Below are positions 15,156 to 24,013 of a DNA stretch of 64,000 nt, one piece after another (position 1 is the stretch's first letter; each line of letters opens with the position of its first letter). Both the position numbers and the translations under genes were made by a program. Source of the DNA: Rhodopseudomonas_A sp036404135. GTDB lineage: Bacteria; Pseudomonadota; Alphaproteobacteria; Rhizobiales; Xanthobacteraceae. The DNA lies in NCBI RefSeq assembly GCF_036404135.1, contig NZ_DASWPE010000064.1, forward strand, positions 6,517 to 70,516. Reading direction: 5' to 3'. The notes under the pieces were generated by a model. The model was given only the letters and a program-made list of their open reading frames with translations, was not told the origin of the DNA and made no database searches.

Positions 15156-17939
15156 ATGAATATCGTCATTGTCGAGTCGCCTGCGAAGGCCAAGACGATC
15201 AACAAATATCTGGGCAGTTCCTACGAGGTTCTGGCCTCGTTCGGCCATGTCCGAGACCTGCCGGCGAAGAATGGCTCGGTCGATCCCGACGCCAATTTCC
15301 AGATGATCTGGGAAATCGATCCCAAGGCCGCCGGCCGGCTCAACGACATCGCCAAGGCGCTGAAGGGCGCCGACAAGCTGATCCTCGCAACCGACCCTGA
15401 TCGCGAGGGTGAAGCGATCTCCTGGCACGTGCTGGAGGTGTTGAAAGAGAAGCGCGCGATCAAGGACCACACCATCGAACGCGTGGTGTTCAACGCCATC
15501 ACCAAGCAGGCGGTGACCGACGCGATGAAGAACCCGCGCCAGATCGACGGCGCGCTGGTCGACGCCTATATGGCGCGCCGCGCGCTGGACTATCTGGTTG
15601 GCTTTACGCTGTCCCCGGTGCTGTGGCGCAAATTGCCCGGCGCCCGCTCCGCCGGCCGCGTGCAATCGGTGGCGCTGCGGCTGGTCTGCGACCGCGAGCT
15701 GGAGATCGAGAAATTCGTGCCGCGCGAATATTGGTCGCTGGTGGCGACCCTGACCACGCCGCGCGGCGAGATGTTCGAGGCCCGGCTGACCGGCGCCGAC
15801 GGCAAGAAGATCCAGCGGCTCGACATCGGTACCGGCGCCGAGGCCGAGGACTTCAAGAAGGCGATCGAGGCCGCGCTGTTTAGCGTCGCCAATGTCGAGG
15901 CCAAGCCGGCGCGGCGCAATCCCTACGCGCCGTTCACCACCTCGACCTTGCAGCAGGAGGCCAGCCGCAAGCTCGGCTTTGCGCCGGCGCACACCATGCG
16001 CATCGCGCAGCGGTTATATGAAGGCATCGACATCGGCGGCGAGACCACCGGCCTCATTACTTATATGAGAACCGACGGCGTGCAGATCGATTCCTCCGCC
16101 ATCACCCAGGCCCGCCACGTGATCGGCGAGGACTACGGCAAACAATATGTCCCGGACTCCCCGCGGCAATACGTCGCCAAGGCGAAGAACGCCCAGGAGG
16201 CCCATGAGGCGATCCGGCCGACCGACTTGAGCCGCCGCCCCGCCAGCCTGCGCGCCCGGCTCGATCACGATCAGGCCCGGCTCTACGAGCTGATCTGGAT
16301 CCGTACCATCGCCAGCCAGATGGAATCCGCCGAGTTGGAGCGCACCACCGTCGACATCGCCGCCAAGGCGGGATCGCGGCTGCTGGAATTGCGCGCTACC
16401 GGCCAGGTTGTGAAGTTCGACGGCTTCCTCGCGGTGTATCAGGAAGGCCGCGACGACGACGGCGACGACGAGGATTCCCGCCGGCTGCCGGCAATGAGCC
16501 AAGGCGAAGACCTCGAGCGCAAGGACCTCGCCGTCACCCAGCATTTCACCGAACCGCCGCCGCGCTTCTCGGAAGCCTCCTTGGTCAAGCGGATGGAAGA
16601 GCTCGGCATCGGCCGGCCCTCGACCTACGCCTCGATCCTGCAGGTGCTGAAGGATCGCGGCTACGTCAAGCTCGACAAGAAGCGGCTGCACGCCGAGGAC
16701 AAGGGCCGCGTCGTGGTCGCGTTCCTGGAGAACTTCTTCGCCCGCTACGTCGAATACGACTTCACCGCGGCGCTGGAAGAAAACCTCGACCGGATTTCCA
16801 ACAACGAAATCTCCTGGCAAGAGGTGCTGCGCGATTTCTGGACCGACTTCATCGGCGCGGTCAACGACATCAAGGATCTGCGCGTCGCGCAGGTGCTGGA
16901 CGCGCTCGACGATATGCTGGGCTCGCACATCTACGCGCCGCGCGACGACGGCGGCGATCCGCGGCAATGCCCGAGCTGCGGCACCGGCAAACTCAACCTC
17001 AAGGCCGGCAAGTTCGGCGCCTTCGTCGGCTGCAGCAACTATCCGGAATGCCGCTACACAAGGCCCCTGGCGGCGGATGGCGGCGGCGACAGCGATCGCA
17101 TCCTCGGCAAGGATCCGGAAACCGGCCTCGAAGTCGCGGTCAAGGCCGGCCGGTTCGGCCCCTATATTCAGCTCGGCGACGCCAAGGATTATGCCGAAGG
17201 CGAAAAGCCGAAACGCGCCGGGATTCCGAAGAACTCCTCGCCCGGCGACATGGAGCTTGAGCTGGCGCTGAAGCTGTTGTCGCTGCCGCGCGAAGTCGGC
17301 AAGCATCCGGAAACTGGCGAGCCGATCAAGGCCGGCATCGGCCGGTTCGGACCCTATGTGCAGCATGAAAAGACCTATGCCAGCCTGGAGGCCGGCGACG
17401 AGGTGTTCGACATCGGGCTCAACCGCGCGGTGACGCTGATCGCCGAAAAGATTCTCAAAGGCCCGAGCAAGCGGCGCTTTGGTTCGGACCCCGGCAAGCC
17501 GCTCGGCGAGCATCCCTCGCTCGGCCCCGTCGCGGTGAAGAGCGGACGCTACGGCGCTTACGTCACCGCCGGCGGCGTCAACGCCACGATCCCCAGCGAC
17601 AAGACCCAGGAAAGCATCACGCTGCCCGAGGCCATCGCGCTGATCGACGAGCGCGCGGCCAAGGGCGGCGGCAAGCCGAAGAAGGCTGCGAAGAAGGCGC
17701 CGGCCAAGAAGGCCGCCAAGCCCGACACGGCTGATGCCGCGGCGGAGAAGAAAAAACCCGCCAAGAAAGCCGCGGCCAAAAAATCCACCGCCAAGCCCAA
17801 AGCCGAGGGCGCAGCCGCCAGCGCGGCGCGCGCGCCGGTGAAAGCCAAAACCTCCGTCAAGACTGCCGCCAAGCCCGCCGCCAAGAAGAAGCCTGCGAAG
17901 CCGGCGACCAAGGCATCCGCGGGCAAAGCCAACGGCTGA
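15156..17939 (+). CDS. topA: DNA topoisomerase I
   Basis: A type IA topoisomerase that relaxes negative supercoils. The 927-residue protein begins MNIVIVESPAKAKTINKYLG and has the TOPRIM acidic motif DPDREGE at 80-86, the catalytic Tyr303 in ITYMRTDGVQ, and RPSTYASILQVLKDRGY. One complete four-Cys zinc ribbon (CPSCGTG...GCSNYPEC) is followed by degenerate ribbon repeats without Cys (GRFGPYIQLG, GRFGPYVQHE, GRYGAYVTAG). The last 100 residues are a Lys/Ala-rich tail, common in this order, that probably binds DNA. rnr starts four bases after the stop. Confidence 0.97.
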   Translation: MNIVIVESPAKAKTINKYLGSSYEVLASFGHVRDLPAKNGSVDPDANFQMIWEIDPKAAGRLNDIAKALKGADKLILATDPDREGEAISWHVLEVLKEKRAIKDHTIERVVFNAITKQAVTDAMKNPRQIDGALVDAYMARRALDYLVGFTLSPVLWRKLPGARSAGRVQSVALRLVCDRELEIEKFVPREYWSLVATLTTPRGEMFEARLTGADGKKIQRLDIGTGAEAEDFKKAIEAALFSVANVEAKPARRNPYAPFTTSTLQQEASRKLGFAPAHTMRIAQRLYEGIDIGGETTGLITYMRTDGVQIDSSAITQARHVIGEDYGKQYVPDSPRQYVAKAKNAQEAHEAIRPTDLSRRPASLRARLDHDQARLYELIWIRTIASQMESAELERTTVDIAAKAGSRLLELRATGQVVKFDGFLAVYQEGRDDDGDDEDSRRLPAMSQGEDLERKDLAVTQHFTEPPPRFSEASLVKRMEELGIGRPSTYASILQVLKDRGYVKLDKKRLHAEDKGRVVVAFLENFFARYVEYDFTAALEENLDRISNNEISWQEVLRDFWTDFIGAVNDIKDLRVAQVLDALDDMLGSHIYAPRDDGGDPRQCPSCGTGKLNLKAGKFGAFVGCSNYPECRYTRPLAADGGGDSDRILGKDPETGLEVAVKAGRFGPYIQLGDAKDYAEGEKPKRAGIPKNSSPGDMELELALKLLSLPREVGKHPETGEPIKAGIGRFGPYVQHEKTYASLEAGDEVFDIGLNRAVTLIAEKILKGPSKRRFGSDPGKPLGEHPSLGPVAVKSGRYGAYVTAGGVNATIPSDKTQESITLPEAIALIDERAAKGGGKPKKAAKKAPAKKAAKPDTADAAAEKKKPAKKAAAKKSTAKPKAEGAAASAARAPVKAKTSVKTAAKPAAKKKPAKPATKASAGKANG

Positions 17940-17943
17940 TCAT

Positions 17944-20337
17944 GTGAGCACAAAAAAGCGCGACACCAGCTTTCCTCATCGCGACGACATCGTCGCCTTC
18001 ATCCGCGCCCAGCCGGGCAAGGTCGGCACCCGCGAAATCGCCCGCGCCTTCGGCCTGAAGAACGAGGACCGCGTCGAACTGAAGCGGGTGTTGCGCGACC
18101 TCGCCGACGCCGGCACCATCAAGCGGCGCGGCAAGACCGTGGCCGAGCCCGAAACGCTGCCGCCGACGCTGATGGCCGACATCACCGCGCGCGACGATGA
18201 CGGCGAACTGATCGCCACCCCGACCGAGTGGGACGAGCAAAGCGGCGAGCCGCCGAAGATCCGCATCCATGTGCCGCGCCGCGCGCCGCCCGGCACCGCG
18301 GCCGGGATCGGCGATCGCGCGCTGTTGCGCGTCGAGCCGGGTGCGGAAGCCTATCGCGCCCGCGTCATCAAGGTGGTCGATCACACCAAGGCGCGGATTC
18401 TCGGCATCTTCCGCAGCGTTCCGGGCGGCGGCGGACGGCTCATTCCAGTCGACAAGAAACAGGTCGGCCGCGAACTCAACATCGCAGCCTCCGACGCCGG
18501 CGGCGCGCAGGACGGCGATCTGGTCAGCGTCGATCCGATCCGCAGCCGCGGCTACGGCCTCGCCTCGGGCAAGGTGAAAGAGCGGCTGGGATCGCTCGCC
18601 ACCGAAAAAGCCGTCAGCCTGATCGCGATCCACTCCCACGAAATCCCGCAGCAGTTTTCCGCTGAAGCCATTCGTGAGGCCGAGGCCGCCAAGCCTGCGA
18701 CGCTGAAGGGCCGCGAGGACTGGCGCGAGCTGCCGCTTGTCACCATCGACCCGCCGGACGCCAAGGACCACGACGACGCGGTGCACGCCGAGCCCGACCC
18801 CGATCCGGCCAACAAGGGCGGCTACATTCTCCACGTTGCGATTGCCGACGTCGCCTATTACGTGCGGCCGGGCTCGACGCTGGATCGCGACGCGCTCCTC
18901 CGCGGCAATTCGGTGTACTTCCCCGACCGCGTGGTGCCGATGCTGCCGGAGCGGATTTCCAACGATCTGTGTTCGCTGAAGCCAGGCGAGCCGCGCGGCG
19001 CCCTCGCCGTGCGCATCGTCATCGGCAAGGACGGCCGCAAGCAGTCGCATTCGTTCCACCGCATCCTGATGCGCTCGGCGGCGAAATTGAGCTACGCTCA
19101 GGCGCAGGCCGCGATCGACGGCCGCCCCGACGACACCACGGGTCCGTTGCTCAAGACCATCCTGCAGCCATTGTACGACGCCTATGCGGTGGTGAAGCGC
19201 GGCCGCGACCAGCGCGATCCGTTGGATCTCGATCTGCCGGAGCGCAAAATCCTGTTGAAGCCCGACGGCACCGTCGACCGCGTCATCGTCCCGGAGCGGC
19301 TCGACGCGCATAAGCTGATCGAGGAATTCATGATCCTCGCCAACGTCGCCGCCGCCGAGATGCTGGAGAAGAAGGCGCTGCCGCTGATCTACCGCGTGCA
19401 CGACGAGCCCAGCGTCGAGAAGGTGCACAACCTCGTCGAATTCCTCAAGACGCTGGATCTGCCCTTCGCCAAGCAGGGCGCGCTGCGCCCCGCGCTATTC
19501 AACCGCGTGCTGGCGCAGGTCAAGGGCCACGACGCAGAACCGCTGGTCAACGAGGTGGTGCTGCGGTCGCAGGCGCAGGCCGAATACGCCGCCGAGAATT
19601 ACGGCCATTTCGGCTTGAACCTGCGGCGCTACGCGCATTTCACCTCGCCGATCCGCCGTTACGCCGACCTCGTGGTGCATCGCGCGCTGATCCGCGCGCT
19701 CAATCTCGGCGACGGCGCGCTGCCCGACACCGAGACCGTGGAGACGCTCGCCGAAGTTGCGGCGCAGATTTCCGTCACCGAGCGCCGCGCCATGAAAGCC
19801 GAGCGCGAGACCACCGATCGGCTGATCGCGCATTTCCTCGCCGACCGCATCGGCGCGTCGTTCCAGGGCCGGATCTCCGGCGTCACCCGCGCCGGGCTGT
19901 TCGTCAAACTCGCCAACACCGGCGCCGACGGGCTGATCCCGATCCGCACTATCGGCTCTGAATATTTCAACTATGACGAAACCCGCCACGCGCTGATCGG
20001 AACCCGTTCCGGCACGATGTATCGGCTGGGCGACGTGGTCGACGTCCGCCTGGTGGAGGCCGCTCCAGTCGCTGGCGCGCTGCGCTTTGAACTGTTGGGC
20101 GACGGCGGCGTTGTTGCGGGCGGCCGTCCGCGTCCCCACATCCGCTCCAGGGGAGCGGCCACGTCGGAGCCGCGCAGCAAGGCGCATCCCGGTCGCAACC
20201 CGGCCAAGGCGAAGAAGCAGAAGAACAAGAAACATAAGAAAGACAACAACGCCAAGCCGCCGAAGCAGGACCGCAAGACCAAGATCAAGACAGCCAACGC
20301 CAAAGCCGGAAAACCCGGCAAGCCGAAGAAGGGCTGA
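17944..20337 (+). CDS. rnr: Ribonuclease R
   Basis: A 797-residue 3'-5' exoribonuclease that degrades structured RNA. Order of domains: an N-terminal winged helix (FIRAQPGKVGTREIARAFGL), cold-shock domains, the RNB catalytic domain with DPPDAKDHDDAVHA beginning at residue 269, an S1 domain from about 639 (FQGRISGVTRAGLFVKL), and a strongly basic Lys-rich tail from about 735. RYAHFTSPIRRYADLVVHRAL is the usual RNB end block. The start is GTG, coupled to topA. Confidence 0.96.
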   Translation: MSTKKRDTSFPHRDDIVAFIRAQPGKVGTREIARAFGLKNEDRVELKRVLRDLADAGTIKRRGKTVAEPETLPPTLMADITARDDDGELIATPTEWDEQSGEPPKIRIHVPRRAPPGTAAGIGDRALLRVEPGAEAYRARVIKVVDHTKARILGIFRSVPGGGGRLIPVDKKQVGRELNIAASDAGGAQDGDLVSVDPIRSRGYGLASGKVKERLGSLATEKAVSLIAIHSHEIPQQFSAEAIREAEAAKPATLKGREDWRELPLVTIDPPDAKDHDDAVHAEPDPDPANKGGYILHVAIADVAYYVRPGSTLDRDALLRGNSVYFPDRVVPMLPERISNDLCSLKPGEPRGALAVRIVIGKDGRKQSHSFHRILMRSAAKLSYAQAQAAIDGRPDDTTGPLLKTILQPLYDAYAVVKRGRDQRDPLDLDLPERKILLKPDGTVDRVIVPERLDAHKLIEEFMILANVAAAEMLEKKALPLIYRVHDEPSVEKVHNLVEFLKTLDLPFAKQGALRPALFNRVLAQVKGHDAEPLVNEVVLRSQAQAEYAAENYGHFGLNLRRYAHFTSPIRRYADLVVHRALIRALNLGDGALPDTETVETLAEVAAQISVTERRAMKAERETTDRLIAHFLADRIGASFQGRISGVTRAGLFVKLANTGADGLIPIRTIGSEYFNYDETRHALIGTRSGTMYRLGDVVDVRLVEAAPVAGALRFELLGDGGVVAGGRPRPHIRSRGAATSEPRSKAHPGRNPAKAKKQKNKKHKKDNNAKPPKQDRKTKIKTANAKAGKPGKPKKG

Positions 20338-20339
20338 GC

Positions 20340-20789
20340 ATGACGATCGATGAGACCGCGGCACGGCCCGGCCAAAGCTGGAGCGCCGAACGCATCGCGC
20401 CGGGCAAGCGGCCGCTGTTCACCGCCATGAAGCGCGGCTTTTTCGGGCGCTGCCCGCGCTGCGGCGAGGGCAAGCTGTTCCGCGCCTTTCTCAAGGTCGA
20501 CGATCATTGCTCGGTCTGCCAGCTCGACTTCACGCCGCACCGCGCCGACGACCTGCCGGCCTATCTGGTGATCGTCATCGTCGGCCATCTGGTGGTGCCG
20601 ATCGTGCTGTGGGTCGAGACCAATTATTCCCCGGCGGTGCCTTTGCAGCTCGCGATCTATCTGCCGCTGACGCTGATCTTGTCGCTGGGACTGCTGCAGC
20701 CGGTGAAGGGCGCGGTGGTCGGGCTGCAATGGGCGTTCCGGATGCATGGCTTCGACGACAATCCCTCTGGCGATATCCCCGCGGTCTAG
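20340..20789 (+). CDS. DUF983 family membrane protein
   Basis: A 149-residue protein with two CxxC pairs forming a zinc-ribbon-like head (GRCPRCGEGKLF at about 36-47 and HCSVCQLDF about 20 residues later). Two transmembrane helices follow (LVIVIVGHLVVPIVLWV and LAIYLPLTLILSLGLLQPV). DUF983 proteins often sit beside rnr in alphaproteobacteria; function unknown. The start lies two bases after the rnr stop, so the gene belongs to that operon. Confidence 0.88.
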   Translation: MTIDETAARPGQSWSAERIAPGKRPLFTAMKRGFFGRCPRCGEGKLFRAFLKVDDHCSVCQLDFTPHRADDLPAYLVIVIVGHLVVPIVLWVETNYSPAVPLQLAIYLPLTLILSLGLLQPVKGAVVGLQWAFRMHGFDDNPSGDIPAV

Positions 20790-20819
20790 CTAAAACGCTG
20801 AGACTGCAGCGGGGACGGC

Positions 20820-21554
20820 ATGAGCGACACGGCCAACGTCGAGATCGAAGCCGATCAGCATCCCTATTTCCGTCCGAAAGACGCCGCCACGCTGATGCTG
20901 GTCGACCGCACGGCGCGGATCCCGAAAGTGCTGGTCGGCCGACGCAACGCCAATGTGGTGTTCATGCCGGGCAAATTCGTGTTTCCCGGCGGCCGGGTCG
21001 ACAAGACCGACTACCGCATCCCGGTGGCGGCGCCGATCCCGGCCGAGCTCGAAGCCAATCTGCTGCAGGGCCGGCCCTTGATCAGCCGCGCCCGGGCCCG
21101 GGCGCTGGCGGTCTGCGCGATCCGCGAGGCCTGCGAGGAGACCGGGCTGTGCCTCGGCCGCAAATCCGATGCCGCGGCGTCGCTCGACGGGCCGTGGGCG
21201 CCGTTCGCGGCGGCCGGGCTGTTGCCGGACCCCTCCGGGCTGTTCCTGATCGCCCGCGCCATCACCCCGCCCGGCCGGGTGCGGCGGTTCGACACCCGGT
21301 TCTTCACCGCCGACGCCTCCAGGATCGCCCACCGCATCGAGGGGGTGATTCACCCCGGAGCCGAGTTGATCGAGCTGGTGTGGCTCGAAATCGGCGCCAA
21401 ACCGCTGGCCGGGCTGCACCAGATGACCCGCAACGTGCTCGGCGAGCTGCAACGCCGCCTGGCCTGCGGCCCGCTGCGGCACGACGCCCATGTGCCGTTT
21501 TTCCATGTCGCCCGCGGCAAGATGCAGGTCGACGTGTTGAGCGGCACCGCCTGA
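20820..21554 (+). CDS. NUDIX hydrolase
   Basis: A 244-residue pyrophosphohydrolase homologue. The Nudix box is split: FPGGRVDKTD near residue 58, then an insertion of about 40 residues, then REACEETGL near 103. The REx2EExGL metal-binding core is intact. FMPGKFVFPGGRVD and the long C-terminal region match a NUDIX subgroup seen next to rnr-DUF983 in this group. Substrate unknown; nucleoside diphosphate or CoA derivatives are both possible. Thirty bases after the DUF983 gene. Confidence 0.86.
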   Translation: MSDTANVEIEADQHPYFRPKDAATLMLVDRTARIPKVLVGRRNANVVFMPGKFVFPGGRVDKTDYRIPVAAPIPAELEANLLQGRPLISRARARALAVCAIREACEETGLCLGRKSDAAASLDGPWAPFAAAGLLPDPSGLFLIARAITPPGRVRRFDTRFFTADASRIAHRIEGVIHPGAELIELVWLEIGAKPLAGLHQMTRNVLGELQRRLACGPLRHDAHVPFFHVARGKMQVDVLSGTA

Positions 21555-21732
21555 GCCCCATGGACGCCGGATTCGCCGCCGAAACCGCGCTGCCTGGCCC
21601 GGAATACAGTCCGGCCGCGGTTATTTCCCCCGCCAACCTTGACTTTACGGCGTTGCCAGCTAGGTTGCGCGGCGAATGCAGGCCGGCAGCGTTGGCCCGC
21701 GCCCGATTCCAGACATTTCGAGGTTTTTTACC

Positions 21733-21900
21733 ATGGCCAAGGCGGTCACCATCAAGATCAAGCTCGTCTCGACCGCGGATACCGGCTTCTATTACGTGGC
21801 GAAGAAGAACTCGCGCACCATGACCGACAAGATGGTCAAGAAGAAGTACGATCCGGTGGCGCGCAAGCACGTCGAGTTCAAGGAATCCAAGATCAAGTAA
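21733..21900 (+). CDS. rpmG: 50S ribosomal protein L33, zinc-free form
   Basis: A 55-residue L33 beginning MAKAVTIKIKLVSTADTGFY and ending KYDPVARKHVEFKESKIK. The two CxxC pairs of zinc-type L33 are absent, so this is the C-minus form. It has its own 178-base upstream gap and is followed 28 bases later by a clear terminator, so it is probably transcribed alone. Confidence 0.96.
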   Translation: MAKAVTIKIKLVSTADTGFYYVAKKNSRTMTDKMVKKKYDPVARKHVEFKESKIK

Positions 21901-21928
21901 GCTTGTCCAAGCTGCTTGCGGATTTCAA

Positions 21929-21951
21929 CGGGGCCTCGCGGCCCCGTTTTT
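21929..21951 (+). terminator. Intrinsic terminator of rpmG
   Basis: CGGGGCC and GGCCCCG form a seven-base-pair GC stem with a four-base TCGC loop, followed at once by TTTTT. This is a textbook rho-independent terminator. Confidence 0.88.
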
Positions 21952-22010
21952 GTTGCGGCGTCGCAGCGCAGGGGGCGCGAAGCCGCTCGCGCGCAATGCG
22001 GGCACCACGC

Positions 22011-22122
22011 CGTCATCCTGAGGCGCGTAGCGGCGAGCCTCGAAGGATGCGGCTCGGTGTAGCTCATCCTTCGAGACGCGCGGCTTCGTCCTTCGGACTT
22101 CGCCGCGCTCCTCAGGGTGACG
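22011..22122. repeat. Palindromic intergenic element (CGTCATCCTGAGG type)
   Basis: It begins CGTCATCCTGAGGCGCG and ends CTCCTCAGGGTGACG, with inner inverted arms GAGCCTCGAAGGATG and CATCCTTCGAGACGCG. The same sequence type recurs at 22.76, 23.09, 28.38 and 56.82 kb. Confidence 0.8.
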
Positions 22123-22754
22123 TCGCAAGGCGCGGCGGCCGCCACGCCGATGCCTGCAAATTTTCAAACAGCCCCACGCATTCCGGATAGCCTCTGGCGA
22201 TCTCGCGGCGCTGAGCGCCCGAGCTTTGCGAAGTGCCCCTCACCAAAATGAGGGGGGAGGCGCGCCGCGCGGCGCGGGGGTAGCGTTGTCGCGATTCTTC
22301 TCGGCCGTTGCGAGCGGCGAGAAATAACCGCGCGTCGCCTTGCGGCGCGCCACCGGCGGCGATTATGGGCCCCGGGACCGTGCTTCCGGGGACAGGCGCG
22401 ATGCACTCCGCACCACTGATCCCGCCGTTCACCTGTCCCGCGTCCAGCCAACCAGCAAGTGGCAGAGCCTCGTAGTGGGCTCGGCATAGCAGTTTGTCTT
22501 TTCGCAAACTGCGTAAACTTGTTTGCGTGACCTGGGGCCTCCCGGGTGGTGCTTGCGAGGCACCAGCGCGGGACGCCGCGTCGACCGAGCTGGAATCGCT
22601 TCCACCTCGGCAGCGAGCGATGGGTTGCCCCGCCGCTCGCTCTGTCCCGCTTCAAAAGCGCCCTCGAGAGCGCCCTCATGGACAGGATTATTAGGAATAT
22701 AGTCTTCAATGCATGGATTGTCAATGGGTCGGCGCTGTAGCTAACTCCACCCAT

Positions 22755-23061
22755 CGCCGTCATCTTGAGGAGCCTGGCGAAGCTCGAACAGCAAAGCCGG
22801 GCGTCTCGAAGGATGGGCCGCGAGCTTGGAGTTCGCGCCGTGCACGTTGCCGCATCCTTCGAGGCTCGCCGCTTGCGCGGCTTCGCGCCTCAGGATGACG
22901 GCGTGTTGCACGTAGCACAGCGCATCTGGCAAGGCGCAGCACGGCGCGTTGGCGGTTTCACAGATTTCGCTGCGCTCCATCCGCGATACGGACTTTGAAT
23001 CGGTTGAGGCGTGACCGCCGTGCTCTTGATCGGTAGGCTACGCGCTGCGCGCCAACCCACC
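22755..23061. repeat. Tandem composite repeat, copy 1
   Basis: About 307 bases: a CGTCATC...GATGACGGCG palindromic element, followed by a unique tail containing CGCTCCATCCGCGATACGGA, TTTGAATCGGTTGAGGCG, CCGTGCTCTTGATCGGTAGG and CGCGCTGCGCGCCAACCCACC. An almost identical copy begins 336 bases later. Confidence 0.85.
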
Positions 23062-23090
23062 ATACTAACGACGACCTAACTCACACCAAA

Positions 23091-23393
23091 CGCCGTCATC
23101 CTGAGGAGCCAGGCGGAGCGCAGCGAAGCCGGGCATCTCGAAGGATGGGCCGCGGGCTTGGAGCTCGCGCCGTGCACGTTGCCGCATCCTTCGAGGCGCG
23201 CCGCTCGCGCGGCTTCGCGCCTCAGGATGACGGCGCATTGCACATAGCACGACGCATCGAGCAAAGCACATCACGGCGCGTTGGCAGTCTCGCGGATTTC
23301 GCTGCGCTCCATCCGCGATACGGACTTTGAATCGGTTGAGGCGAGACCGCCGTGCTCTTGATCGGTAGGTTACGCGCTGCGCGCCAACCCACC
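23091..23393. repeat. Tandem composite repeat, copy 2
   Basis: Same order of blocks as copy 1, with scattered substitutions: GAGGAGCCAGGCGGAGCG where copy 1 has GAGGAGCCTGGCGAAGCT, and GAGACC where copy 1 has GTGACC. Only about 30 bases separate the copies, so this is a direct duplication. Confidence 0.85.
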
Positions 23394-23577
23394 CTAGAGA
23401 TATGGTCGCGGCGCTTCCTCTCGCCCATGATCAATTCGAGACACTCTGATCGAACCGCGCTGATCGCAGATCCTCGCGCATCCACGCCGCGAGACATCTC
23501 ATTTCCCGCTCTCCCGGAACAATCCCCCTCCTCAACGCTTGTTGGGCGCGCCTTGTAGCGCCTTCCAGGAGAATTCA

Positions 23578-23862
23578 ATGAAACGTACCCTGATCGCGGC
23601 CGCCGCCGCGGGATTCCTCGGCCTCGGCCTGATACTGCCGGCCGCGGCGATGCCGGCCTCCGGCCTCGGCGCCGCTGCGACCCCGGCAACCATCACCGAC
23701 AATGTCGTCGAGGCGCAATATGGCCCGCACCGCGGCATGCGTCGCGGCTTCGGCCCGCGCCCCGGCCTGCATCGCGGCTACGGCCCGCGTCCCGGCCTGT
23801 ATCGCGGCCACCGCGGCCCGCATTACGGCTGGTCGCGCGGCCGCCATCGCGGCTGGCGCTAA
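23578..23862 (+). CDS. Small secreted Gly/Arg/His-rich protein
   Basis: A 94-residue protein. Residues 1-22 are a signal peptide (KRTLIAAAAAGFLGLGLILP followed by AAAMP). A short spacer ending VVEAQYGPH leads into a repetitive tail, with repeats RGFGPRPGLH, RGYGPRPGLY and RGHRGPHYGW, ending SRGRHRGWR. The basic, flexible tail has no predicted catalytic part. AGGAG sits eight bases before the ATG. Similar short periplasmic proteins occur in Bradyrhizobium relatives, role unknown; binding of metal, polyphosphate or cell wall is only speculation. Confidence 0.72.
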   Translation: MKRTLIAAAAAGFLGLGLILPAAAMPASGLGAAATPATITDNVVEAQYGPHRGMRRGFGPRPGLHRGYGPRPGLYRGHRGPHYGWSRGRHRGWR

Positions 23863-23870
23863 GCGCCGGC

Positions 23871-23974
23871 TATAGCGTTTTCGAGCGAAGTGGATCCCGG
23901 TTCGCGTGAAGAAAACGCGTCAAATAAGAATCTAGAGCTCCGGTTCTGATTCTATCAGAACCGGAATAGCTCTA
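23871..23974. repeat. Two-hairpin dispersed element, copy A
   Basis: About 104 bases with two nested hairpins: GCGTTTTC...GAAAACGC, and CCGGTTCTGAT-TCT-ATCAGAACCGG with a perfect 11-base-pair stem. Near-identical copies lie at 55.83 and 56.98 kb. Confidence 0.88.
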
Positions 23975-23981
23975 AAGCACG

Positions 23982-24005
23982 AAGGCCGGCCGAAAGGTCG
24001 GCCTT
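23982..24005 (-). terminator. Hairpin after glpK with GNRA-type loop
   Basis: AAGGCCGGCC and GGTCGGCCTT pair at nine of ten positions around a four-base loop, nine bases past the glpK stop. No good U-tract follows on the minus strand, so termination may be weak or reinforced by the adjacent dispersed element. Confidence 0.5.
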
Positions 24006-24013
24006 GGTCGTTG

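Larger units (their letters stand above)
21952..23577. other. Gene-free, repeat-rich interval
   Basis: No credible gene in 1.6 kb. It contains one palindromic element near 22.0 kb, an unassigned stretch at 22.13-22.75 kb, and a tandem duplication of a 0.3-kb composite element at 22.76-23.39 kb. Open frames here have no start signals, are Arg-rich, and run across the palindromes in several frames, as expected from GC-rich repeats. The interval may be a decayed gene region; I could not identify a parent. Confidence 0.6.

Noticed and set aside
16014..17513. Minus-strand 499-codon frame opposite topA
   Set aside because: It lies within topA, whose TOPRIM and Tyr303 motifs are clear. The antisense frame has only compositional length.
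22112..22763. Leftward open frames of 131 and 199 codons in the gene-free interval
   Set aside because: They overlap each other in different frames, run into palindromic repeats, are Arg/Gly-rich, and lack a convincing start. A decayed gene is possible but unproven.
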